Positions 1 through 10,263 of a DNA stretch of 64,000 bases are shown here, in pieces. This DNA is from Oasisia sp. SBJ-2009 (lineage: Eukaryota; Annelida; Polychaeta; Sabellida; Siboglinidae). Positions within the stretch are counted from its first letter, which is position 1; the number at the start of each line of letters is the position of its first letter. The notes beneath the pieces are model-generated. The model ran no database searches. It saw nothing but the letters and a program-made list of their open reading frames with translations, and was not told the origin of the DNA. The DNA lies in the NCBI GenBank assembly GCA_964017155.1, contig OZ024854.1:55713941-55777940 (forward strand), written 5' to 3'. Both the position numbers and the translations under genes were made by a program.

Positions 1-700
1 ACTACCGTCTACAACATGTATTCTTAATGCTGCATGAGCTTTATTCATTACACATAACATTCGCAACAGCAATATTAAAACAAATATATTGAATTCCGTA
101 ACTTCCATGTATACCAATTATTATCAGACCAAGTTACGTTAAAGCAACGCTCATCCTATACATCGGCTCTTCAGTTGTATATACGGGCGTCTATTAGCGT
201 CTATACGGTCGTGATTGATTTTGTAGGTCGATCACTGCCGTTGCTTAGCAACGACGGTGATATTCGCTGCTTGTTTTGACTATTTAGGGCGTGGCGAACA
301 TTTGCAATCCAAGCTCATCTAAATGGCCGCATCATCAGTAACTTAAACCGCCTAGACGTCAAGTGCCCATCACCGAACAAGAACAAACAATACAAAAGCA
401 CCAGCAGTATGAAACACATAATTTTTCGGTGAAACAGGGATCATACAACGCCTGGCCATTTTCTCGGCAACGGAACCGATCTGCGGCTGCTGTGTCGATA
501 GGTGGCAGCATTAGTCGAATTCGTTGTAACTGGTATTACAACTCCAACGTCAAATTTCAATCGATTTTCGCACATATGTTAAATAATCTGTCAATATTTT
601 CACTTAAAATCTATAAGGGATCAATGACTAAAATGATTCATGGCCAAATGCACATGTATGTTTAAACATTTGCCCTAAATACGGCGTCGATAAATTGTTG
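1..700. other. 5' flank, no gene seen
   Basis: AT-rich unique-looking sequence upstream of the LRAT-like gene. The short open frames show no recognisable domain or splice-bounded coding structure. The promoter and 5' UTR of the gene that begins at 965 should lie in roughly the last few hundred bases before it, but I see no clear TATA box or initiator and do not place one. Confidence 0.4.
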
Positions 701-964
701 AACTCGATGCAACCGGCTGCGTTGAAGGGCAGTGAAGCGACACGGACCCGAGCGAGCAGTGACAAAGCAACCTCCAGTTGCCGCAGTTAGCAAGCTGTCA
801 TTCGCTCGTTTCTCATCGTTCGAAGGGCTGGTTTGGCGGATTCGCGCGTACCAGACGCACGAAACACTTCGCTTTACCGTCCAAGAAGTTAAGTTGTCGA
901 TACCCGACCGGCAGATGAACCCAGGAACCCACAACTACTATACAGCCACGGAAGCTCATCGAAA

Positions 965-1095
965 ATGTCTACGGGTCGCAGTAGGCACAGCAGCAGAGCC
1001 AGTATCGGAAGCAGAAAGTCCTTCGGGGGGCAGTCGAACGGGCATATCCACGAGGAACCCATCCCGGTGGAGGTGGAGAACATAACGAAATTCAG
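965..1095 (+). CDS. LRAT-like gene, coding exon 1
   Basis: ATG at 965 opens 43 codons plus two bases and ends at a clear donor, TTCAG|GTTAGT. It encodes a Ser/Arg/Gly-rich leader followed by an acidic stretch (EVEN), with no domain of its own. The 3' part, ENITKF, leads directly into the LRAT domain of exon 2. Confidence 0.72.
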
Positions 1096-4000
1096 GTTAG
1101 TATTAACAAAACTCTTAAAAGCCGCAACACGTTTACCGAAGTCCGAAGAGTGGCTTATCTTTTGCGTTGTTTAGAATGGGCGTTTATTGCAGTTTGTTTG
1201 GCATTTACGGCCGGATGACATGTCAGAACGACTGTTTACATTGTAGGCGAATTACCCGGATTAAGAATGATCGGTTAGTGTGGTCTATGCCATGAAGTCA
1301 TTTTATGTCTTTCCGAAGTCAGAATGCTGTGGAACTATGTGTGTAAATTTGAAATGTTTGTTTCTGGCAATTTGTGAATAGCTAACCATGGCATAGTCTA
1401 GACTAGTACCTAAACCTTACGTCCTTAGGCTTATGCTTAGTTATGTTGATGTACGTCATTACTAATCATTGATAAGCGGATATACTGATTTGGGTTCTTG
1501 ATTTGTGCATGAATGTAGGTTAGATGAACGACATTATTCTGTTCTTTACTGACCGAGCAAATTTATCGATTAGACGATTCTGACGCAGCTAGGCGGCTAT
1601 GACCTGAACGCACGTATCGGGGTCACGCGAAGGTGAATGTCAGCTGTGCGGTGCTTTTTCGCGTCGGAAGATATCGAATATCTCCGCGTGTGGATGGTTT
1701 ATGACTAGCTGTTCCATTTCGACGTTTTGTAGCTAGACACGTACGGCCAGATCAACCAGTCCGTTACACAAGATTAATAGAATATACCATATATTGACAA
1801 TACAGCAACAACCAGGTGTACAGTAAGATATTATGGTAAATTATGGGCATGGTAGTATGGCTAATGCCTAGGTTAGGCCCTAACTAATAATAACCTAATT
1901 TATGCCATGAAGTGCTAAAATAGGCCAACTACATTTGTATCAGAATAGAAATGTTAGCGTTAACTTTCGAAAATTGCGAATTTTCATAAATAACCCACTA
2001 TATATCCCCGCGAAAGTATGACCGGGAAACATTGATATTTATAGACTAAAATAATATTATAATTGGGATGGGTTATGACAACAATAGAGCAACAGATTAT
2101 CTTATTATACCAGCCAGGATGATGACATATATAATTATGATTTTCTTTACGTGTTGTTAAATGATGTGCACGGGCTGTCGTGTGCTTCGTCGTGTGCAGA
2201 ACGCCGAACAAATATAATACGATCAACTGCTGTATTTGAAGACAATCGTCACAAAACCGCATCGTACCCCGCTGACGCCGCCCATTTTCAGAAATGTCAC
2301 TACTGCGTGATAGATGACCATCGGGGATATAATTACTGTTGCGTAATATTACAATAGCTGTATTAATTGCGGTAAACTTGCAATAGCATTGAGAAAGTGG
2401 GATAACGTAACGGTGACGCCGTAGCCTGGTACTTAGTTGAAGACTGCGACGCACATACAGTTTGCTTTATATTGCTACATCAGAAATGAGAGAATGTCAT
2501 CTTTATAAAGTATTAGTACAGTTTAACAGTATTTGATAATGGTTGGCCGTGAACGACGTGATTATGTTTACCGCCGGTCAACGGATTTCCACGAATATCT
2601 ACATTGAAATATCTAGAAGAACAATACAAAACAACATAAAAAGCGACAAACATATAACACAGCTTTCTTAGAAATAGCTGGGGGGTATCTTATGACAACA
2701 TTGTGTTACAGTGTAACAATGGTTGAATGCAGGCTTTTGTGTAAACTTAAAACGTATCATTCTGTATCGATGCTAAGTCCGGCACTTATGTACAAGTCGG
2801 ACCCACCTCAATTTTTCCATTATAACTGTATTTTTACCAACATTTTTTTTTTAATTTTTTTTATTCAATCAATTATAATCATCTTGCGCATATTGATGTT
2901 TTATAAACAGCGCGTCTTGGCATACTTTTGAGGTCGAAAAGACAGCGCGATTTGTGCCAGTCGCAAGCGCAGCGGTGCATGTTACTGCGCTGTGCACATG
3001 GAATGAGCGATAAACAGATTGTTTATGCCGACCGCGCTGTCTTTTCGACCTCAAAAGTCTGCTAAGACGCACTGTTTATAAAACATAAATATGCGCAAGA
3101 TGATTATAATTGATTGAATTAACAAAATCAAGTATCAAATGTTGGCAAAAATAGTTATAATGGCAAAATTGAGGTGGGTCCGACTTGTACATAAGTGCCC
3201 TAAGTCCTAAGTCAGTCGGGTCGGTCGACATGTCACACAACCAGCCAGACAGGCTCTGAACAACGAAGCAGCTGGACGTGTCCAGGACGTGTCCAGGTTC
3301 AGACGGTGCAAGTTCTGGGTGTGACAGCGAATCTGTTTCAAGCGAAATATTTCGGATTTGTTAACCGTCGTCCGTCTAGCTTTGTAAGTCAGATTCGTGG
3401 CCAAGTTGCGTACTGATGTGGCTTTGTTTTTATCGCTTCGTTTTGGCGCAATATCCGTTCGTTCACTTGGTTCTGCGTCGTTCCAAGCCAATGTTAGGTG
3501 GTTAGTATTCTGAGTTTAATTATCTCATTTTGGTCTTGTTGATTCTTGTCCACGTGTAACCAGCATAAAAAGCAGCCGTATTGCTATATACGGTAGTTCT
3601 CTCATTTCAGATGCTTCAAAGGATGGTTCTAGAGCGTAGCATATTTGATAACCCAAATCTAGAACTATCTAGACTATAGCACAGGCCTTGTTCAAAGCAT
3701 TACATGGGACATTATTAATCGGGTCATTTCCCCCAACTAGAGGCGTACTTCCTTATTAAGTTGTTCTATTAGTACACCTTGGTAGCTTTGTAAAGGGATA
3801 ACTCAGAAATAAATCACCTTGTCACTAACTGCGACCGATTTGATCAGTGGCATTCTATATACGCCACAAGTTAGAGGAAATATGCTGGTAATATTGTCGC
3901 ATGTTGCTGTGAACTGTGTCATTAGAGGTAAATCATTGCCAACATTTAATGCCTACATTGTTATAGCATGTCTTTATATTACATAACCATTGCACTTCTA

Positions 4001-7000
4001 ATCGCATTGATCTAGGTCGGGTAAACCGGTTTCATGTCGCATGTTAGGCAATTACTAAGCTTGTTGTGTTTCTTCTGTGGAAGGCGCAAGAACTGCGATC
4101 AACTGTTTGTTGCTATCCAGAAATATTCTAAACAGGGAAACGCATGTCATTAGTTAAGCCTTTGAACACCTACCGATGACACACAAGAAACGGAAGCTGG
4201 TGTGATAAGGTCATGTTACACGATCAGTCGGCCTGGCAAGGGCCATCTTGTGAGGATGAACAGAGGGGAGAGTGAGGCGGGAAGACAACACCCATGGCTG
4301 AACTGGTTTGACGTTCGGAACCTCCCAGTAGGCGTCAAATCATCGACAGAGATGACAGGAGCTGCCACCAAATCATCATGTACCAACGACGGCATGGTTA
4401 TGGGTTAGAAGATCTGTTAATTATGGTTACTTAGCCCAAAAATATTAATATATTTACTTATGCGTTTTATTAGGAAATAACATGCCCTCTCAGTGCATGA
4501 TATTCAACATAAACATTTGCTCTACACGCTTTATTTGTAGACATTTTGATCAAGCGTTTGCCGTGGTTCATATACACTGTTAGTATCGGGACAACTTTTG
4601 GAACATACCGACGCCCACATGAATCTTGGAAGTCACAGCGTAACCATCCATAGATTCTATAGGCACTGCTATTGCAATACCGGAAGCATCACAAACCGGC
4701 TCATGCTGAAATTCAGTGTTCATCTAGCATGAGTTACGTCCGCTCTTCTCTTCATCCTCGCAGTCGACATGTCAGTGAAGAATGTGCCGTAACCACCAGC
4801 AAACGCTCGGCATGTTAGTCGTTGTATCGTCACAGGAATTTCTATGAAGATGCCAGTTATCTCACATTTGGAAGACGGGAATTATGTCATATAACAACGT
4901 GGAGACGAACCGTAGAAGATCTGCTTGGTAAACATAGGACACATCGTCGGACTGCGAGGTGAACCATTGGGAAATAGGGACATCTTCTGCGAGCACAACA
5001 ATATACAGTAAACAGTAATTAACAGTGATGCTGTCTGGATGACGATGTGTTGGTGCACCAAGAAGAATGGCTACGGCTTCATTTTGTTTCAACGCAGGAC
5101 TTGCGGTTACACATTCCATGACGTCAATTTGTCCGACATCGGTCGTGAGCAGCGAAGCGTCGAACTGTCTATTTGAGGTCGCCGCTCTACAACCGTAACA
5201 TGGCGGTAAATAAAAATCACTCGCTTTGTGTTGTTTACTCCGAGGCAGAGCAACTCCGATTTGATTGCACCCTGCTTTGTGGCATGTTCGCCCCTGGATC
5301 ACACCGATTTATGACACTTTCAACAAACACGTAGCATAAATGCTGACACATATACGCACGTCGGAAACCCTGGGTAGAGTAATAGCAAGTACATTTTAGC
5401 ATATCACACATTTCTTGGTGAACACATGCAAGTTAACCGATGCCCATTTACAAAGCGTAACTGATAATATCTATGGTTTTAGGACCCTTTTTGCTCCTTA
5501 TATTTATACCTGTTCACCACCCGTCCAATGGCATTTCTGGCCACTTTTGCGTTGACAAGTTTACATATACAATGTTGTAACACATCCTTTGTGCCAACAT
5601 TTACACCTCGAAACCTTCGCCAAGAATAGAACATTTTGAGAGAAAAAATGAATGTAAAAGTGTGTACTCGTAACGTCTTCGGGTTTCATGAAATGTTAAC
5701 TAGCTTTACAACGTATTTTCGTGCGTTTGATGGGTTCATCTCGATGGGCCGATGACGCTGCTGATGGTGTAAATTACGTTGTCGTATACGTTATGACTGC
5801 AGTGTATCATACCAAGACGGCAAAACACATGTTCGGATAATTTTCTGTGTTATTCTTGGACACGTGGTTAATACTGGGTATATTCTACGGATATACGTGC
5901 ATACAGTGAAACACGATGCATACGTTCGCATATGCATTGACATATTCATACTCACTCATCCAGACACACACTCACAAACGATTTCTCCCAATATAGTTGA
6001 GTTTGTAACTTTTATAGAACACTAGCTAGAACCGATGATCATTATGATTTTGTTTTGTTTGTGTCTCCGAGTTGTGTAGTGGCATGGTAACGTGTGGCAT
6101 GTCGAGATACGTCAACCGATGGATTGCTGGTCGATAAATCATGGGTACAATGGTAGCTTGTAATGATACAGGACTGGCCTCCCTCGGCGCCAGCTGCTGT
6201 CTGTCGAACTAGCAGAGTCCACTGTATCACAACGGTGAGACAGCTAGGCATCCGCAGTCCGTGTTTTTATTATTTAAATCGATCTTTTTTTATTGATGGA
6301 CAAAACAGGCGCATCCGATCATAATTTAGCTGTTGATTTTAGACTTGTTCGACCCAAGTGCCAATCAGTCATGATTCATCGTAGCTAGAATTGTTTTGAA
6401 CGTATGACGATTTATCGTGAGTGTTAATCGCCTACTCGCAGCGGAATAGGTTACTCATATCACAATGACCGTGTACAGTATTTTGACAGTAATTATTATG
6501 CCGGCGACCCATCCCGATATCAAGCAACTGGCTGAGTATTATCGGTATTAGTCATACCAATAAGTATGGTTGCTAATAGTCATATCAATAAGTATGATTG
6601 TCATTAGTCATATCAATAAGTAGGATTGTCATTAGTCATTTCAGTAAGTACGGTTGTTATTGGTAATTTCAATAAATATGATTGTTATACACCTCCGTTC
6701 TATACTGTTTTTGTACACTCATGTGATTAATACATGTTGTGGCAAAAGATCGGTTTGTTTGGCTTAGAAGACACTCCAATTATCCTTTGCTGAGCGGCAA
6801 CCCCGTATTTACTCTGTATAGAACACGCCAAGCAACCACGAGTCTTCTCTGGGCCGGAGGATACCTATTTACGTCGGAACAGCTAAAAGTAGTTCACTTC
6901 ATTCAGCGCCCGGGTGTCACCGATTCGGTGCGTGTTTAGTAATCGTTTATGGTGTTGTTAGTAAACATCCCGTGTTTTCTCACACACGATGCCCAACTTA

Positions 7001-10000
7001 CGTAAATACGTGACGGTCGGCCCAAGTTTTAGTCCTTTGGGCTGACGGTCCAATTAGGACAGTGCTCGTATGTTTGATTGGATCATTCTAAACATACCGT
7101 AGGGCCTTCAAGGGCTCATAAAATGGTATAGTTTTTAGTTTTGCTTATTTTTTCAAAAAGGTTCTGAACTAACTCTCAAATTCTACATAGTCGAAATACA
7201 CAATAAATTTGCATTTGATTGGATGTTTAAGGACACCTGGTTCAGGTAAAGTGCGTTTACATGTGTCACTGGGGCGTAGCCACCCTATAGCCGTGACCGT
7301 ACGTCCCACTCATGATATCGGGCCTCCTAATTAAAAAAAAGTTCACCTTATACTGTAATCACGGGTCAGCTGCCGACTGGTGGATCGGTATGGCTACCAT
7401 TTATAGTTTGATGAAATAATGACGGCGTGACCTCAAGGACGCGTAAACACCATATGGTAGCCATACTCCCGGCGCGGAACCAATATGTTGTTTATCTAGA
7501 ATGTTTTAACCAGCGATAACCCTCGAGTTAATAGGCAAATTAGGCATACTCTGTAGCGTACAGTTAGCGTGGATTTTGTGCAAAAGCGTAATAGGTTTAG
7601 TACACAACGACGGGTTACTTGATTTGAAAGCTTGTATTGCAGCTGAATAGGGTTAAATTCGTTATGTCAGATGACTCAGATCATGAGATTTACCTAGGCA
7701 ATTCACCACCACATCTGCAGTTTACATTACGTAGAACAAATACGTATTAAGTCAAAGAGGTACTGTAATTTATGGGAATGCACAACATGTGGCGTTGGCA
7801 TATCATTTCACAACTCGCGCACGTGGGAATGTTAATTTTTTAAACATCAGTCCAGTTCCTTTCTTCAGGCATAGCATTATTACAGTGAAAGGTCAATGTT
7901 CACACTCTGTTTATAGCCATGTTTCCCTTGCGCGCGAAGCACGTTTTGTCTTTCTACGAATGCCACCTATTTTGACGACGTTAAACGCATTTGTTTACGG
8001 CAGCCGTGACCCAGATATGTGTACGAGGTACCGCTCCCGTCCACGGCGAGAAAAAAGCGATAATATGTGTGGTTGACAAATGTGCAACAACCGTGAAAGA
8101 ACGTTCACAAACAGGCAAGGATCTCTCTGTACCCAAGTGTGTCAGTCAGAACCAGTTTGAACCCATCTGTATCGGTCATAACCAGTTATAACTAGTTGCA
8201 TAATAAATAAATAATAGTAATAAACACTATATTTTATTACGTGTGTGTGTGCTAAAAATATAGGGGACTACCATTCCAATCCAGTGAGTCTTTTCAACGC
8301 AGTTGATACAATACCAGTAATTGCCTTAATAACCTGTTACGCGTAGGCAAATTAATTGTAACGCAAGGCAAGTATGGCGTATGCAGAATTACAATAAATA
8401 CTACAACACGTATTTAGCCAAAATAAACAGCCATGTTGATTGTCGGCACCACACGTATCTGTTTTGTAAACAGCCATTTTAAATTGCGCGTCATTGTTTC
8501 AGTAAATGACTACCACCACAGAACGACTTGTTTATGGAAGTAAATAAACCGTAACCATTGTTATCGACACATTTAAGAAGGTTGGAAAATATCCGGAGAA
8601 TGTTACTGTTAGGGGCCTGTGCAATAGTAACTAAGTAAGCAAGATCGAATAATGTTATCTGATTGGAGGGACATTGAGGGCATTATGTAAGGCCTACGAC
8701 GTAGGCTACGTGTTCATTTCAAATGATCAGTCGTAGCCATGGTTGGTAGTTGTCAGCTATTGACGATGTAGGCGTCGTCGTCGAGCAGATGTTGAAACTA
8801 ATCAGCGGCGGCGTAAACCATTTTGTTGACCGTTTTATTTCGTACGCAGTGATACACAAAAGCGGATCTGCGCACATCGGTAGCAAGATCTAGTAACTGC
8901 AACGATCCGAGAGTCTGTAAACAACATAGGGTCTACACTGTTTGTTTTTATTAGACTGTGTACGTGTTGTTTTGATGTGTAGATAAACAGCGAACTCAGT
9001 ACCGCAACAGCCATAGCAATGAAGCTTAGTTTCTTTTGCAACACCAGTTTTTATTATAAATGAATTACCTGTCCGGATGTGAACTATATTTGTGCATAGT
9101 CGCCGTGGGGTTGAAAGAGTGCAGAGTATTTTATTAAGGCATGGTATACGGCTTGAAGCTAACCGCATGTTCATGTGTTGTTTACCTGGCTATGTCGATT
9201 GCGACATGATCTGATCTCAAACACTGTATATGTATACAGTTGTGTAAACGTGATGGTTCTCTGGGAAATACATATTAACAAGACAGTAGTGTCATCTAAG
9301 ACAGCTGCAGGTTGAGAGATTCATTTCCGGCTACGGTTGTTACAAATGATGACGAAACGTCACGCAGCCTGGAGCATGCCGGCGATTATGTAAAGACCGG
9401 TTCATATAATTGCTCTTTATAATCAATCCACTTATTAGTCAGCTAATAAGTGGATTGATTATAAAGAGGCCTTATATATTAATAGCGACATCGTGTGCCC
9501 GCGCATTAGCATTAATCTAGTAACGTGTTTCCAAAGCCATAACTGTATAACATTCATGTTGCAATGCTCCACCCATCAGTATTGCTCTCCATCAATATCC
9601 CCTCGCTTGCGCGTTTCATTTAGCTCGCTCTCTATATATTTACCATCTCCTTGTCTCTATCTCCTCTCTATGTTATCTGCCTTTCTCTCCCCATCTCTCC
9701 CTCCCCCTCCACCACTCCCCCTTTCTCTCTCTCTCTCTTCCTCCTCCCCCCCCCTCCCCCTCCCTCTCATTATAACACTGTATTCGTTGCACTCACGTCG
9801 CCTTCGTCTCGTTCTCAGATTGCTGCGGCCGGGCGACCACCTGGCGGTGGGGGGCGACCTGCACGGCGAGGAGTACTGGTACCACGGCATCTTCATCAGC
9901 TTCACGCGCGGCGTCATCGACTTCCGCGGCGAGGACCTCGACGAGCCGTACGAGGGCGTGCTGGAGCGCAAGGCCCTGCTCCGGGTCGTCGACGTGCTCG

Positions 10001-10263
10001 AGTACACCGACACGAGCAAGGACCGGCTCGTGCGCGTGCACCCGCCGCCCGAGGTGTGCCGCACGCCCGACGAGGTGATCGCGGCCGCCGAGCACCTGCT
10101 CGAGAACCCGGACGAGTTCGGTCACCACAACTTCGTGACAAACAACTGCCAGCACTTCGCCACCTTCTGCAAGACCGGCCGCAAGGCGCCTCTCGTCGGC
10201 TTCGGGGAGGGCGTGCACCACCTGAATAGCCCCGTCGAGCTGTGGCGCTGCAACGTCATGTAG
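965..10263 (+). CDS. LRAT-like (NlpC/P60 superfamily) acyltransferase or thiol hydrolase, two exons
   Basis: Coding exons 965-1095 and 9819-10263 join in phase 2 (AG|A gives Arg44) and predict 191 residues. Residues 1-43 are a Ser/Arg-rich leader. The LRAT domain starts at RLLRPGDH (44-51). The first catalytic His is in YWYHGIFI (His66) and the nucleophile is in TNNCQHFATFCKTG (Cys154), the usual NCxHF box. At the position of the second family His, 12 residues after His66, there is Asp78. Family members transfer or hydrolyse acyl chains through the Cys-His pair (LRAT on retinol, HRASLS/PLAAT on phospholipids); the substrate here is unknown. There is no C-terminal membrane helix as in vertebrate relatives. 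Instead the protein ends CNVM, which fits a CaaX box. The start ATG has A at -3. The 8.7 kb intron could hide another exon, but the phase match and the join right at the domain start argue for direct splicing. The second exon is far more GC-rich than its surroundings. Confidence 0.8.
2781..3199. mobile_element. hAT-type foldback MITE with perfect 8-bp target duplication
   Basis: A 419-bp element whose two arms are inverted copies of each other over about 165 bp. Both ends carry GGCACTTATGTACAAGTCGG (inverted at the right). The element is flanked on both sides by CTAAGTCC (2773-2780 and 3200-3207), a perfect 8-bp direct repeat as expected for hAT insertion. It has no coding capacity, so it would depend on a transposase from elsewhere. 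Confidence 0.9.
6546..6686. repeat. 28-bp minisatellite, about five copies
   Basis: Tandem degenerate copies of a unit like ATTAGTCATATCAATAAGTA followed by TGATTGTC. Copies differ by a few substitutions. It lies inside the LRAT-like gene intron, away from the splice sites. Confidence 0.8.
9413..9468. repeat. Perfect 26-bp inverted repeat with 4-base loop
   Basis: The left arm 9413-9438 and right arm 9443-9468 are exact reverse complements and could fold into a 26-bp hairpin. It sits about 350 bp upstream of LRAT-like exon 2, inside the intron. It could be a tiny foldback transposon or an RNA hairpin; no target duplication is evident. Confidence 0.85.
9640..9818 (+). repeat. Pyrimidine-rich (CT)n tract before the LRAT-like exon
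   Basis: Long run of C and T with CTCT blocks directly upstream of the acceptor at 9818. It probably acts as an extended polypyrimidine tract. Its translation is an artefact of low complexity. Confidence 0.7.
9819..10263 (+). CDS. LRAT-like gene, exon 2 (whole catalytic domain)
   Basis: The exon is preceded by a long pyrimidine tract and the acceptor GTTCTCAG. It holds the complete LRAT-like domain and the stop codon TAG at 10261. The reading frame continues open upstream through the pyrimidine tract, but that translation is low-complexity Leu/Ser/Pro and is best read as intron. Third codon positions are strongly G/C, unlike the AT-rich flanks. Confidence 0.88.

Larger units (their letters stand above)
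1096..9818 (+). other. Intron 1 of the LRAT-like gene
   Basis: An 8.7 kb GT-AG intron (GTTAGT donor, CTCAG acceptor). It contains a hAT-type MITE near 2.8-3.2 kb, a 28-bp minisatellite near 6.6 kb, a 13-bp inverted pair (7388-7400 and 7453-7466) and a 26-bp hairpin near 9.44 kb. The rest is unannotatable AT-rich sequence. The longest internal open frame (146 codons, minus strand, 4862-5302) has no recognisable domain and no splice context, so I do not call it a gene. Confidence 0.65.

Noticed and set aside
4862..5302. 146-codon minus-strand open frame in the LRAT-like gene intron
   Set aside because: No recognisable domain, no splice or repeat context, and composition like the surrounding intron; length is within chance for 64 kb scanned in six frames.
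9493..9818. Upstream extension of the LRAT exon as a single-exon 256-residue protein
   Set aside because: The extension is the translated pyrimidine tract; a consensus acceptor at 9818 joins in phase to the exon ending at 1095.
9651..10229. Long Arg/Ala-rich open frames on both strands over the LRAT exon
   Set aside because: Shadows of the GC-rich exon; only the frame with the catalytic His and Cys boxes makes a known fold.
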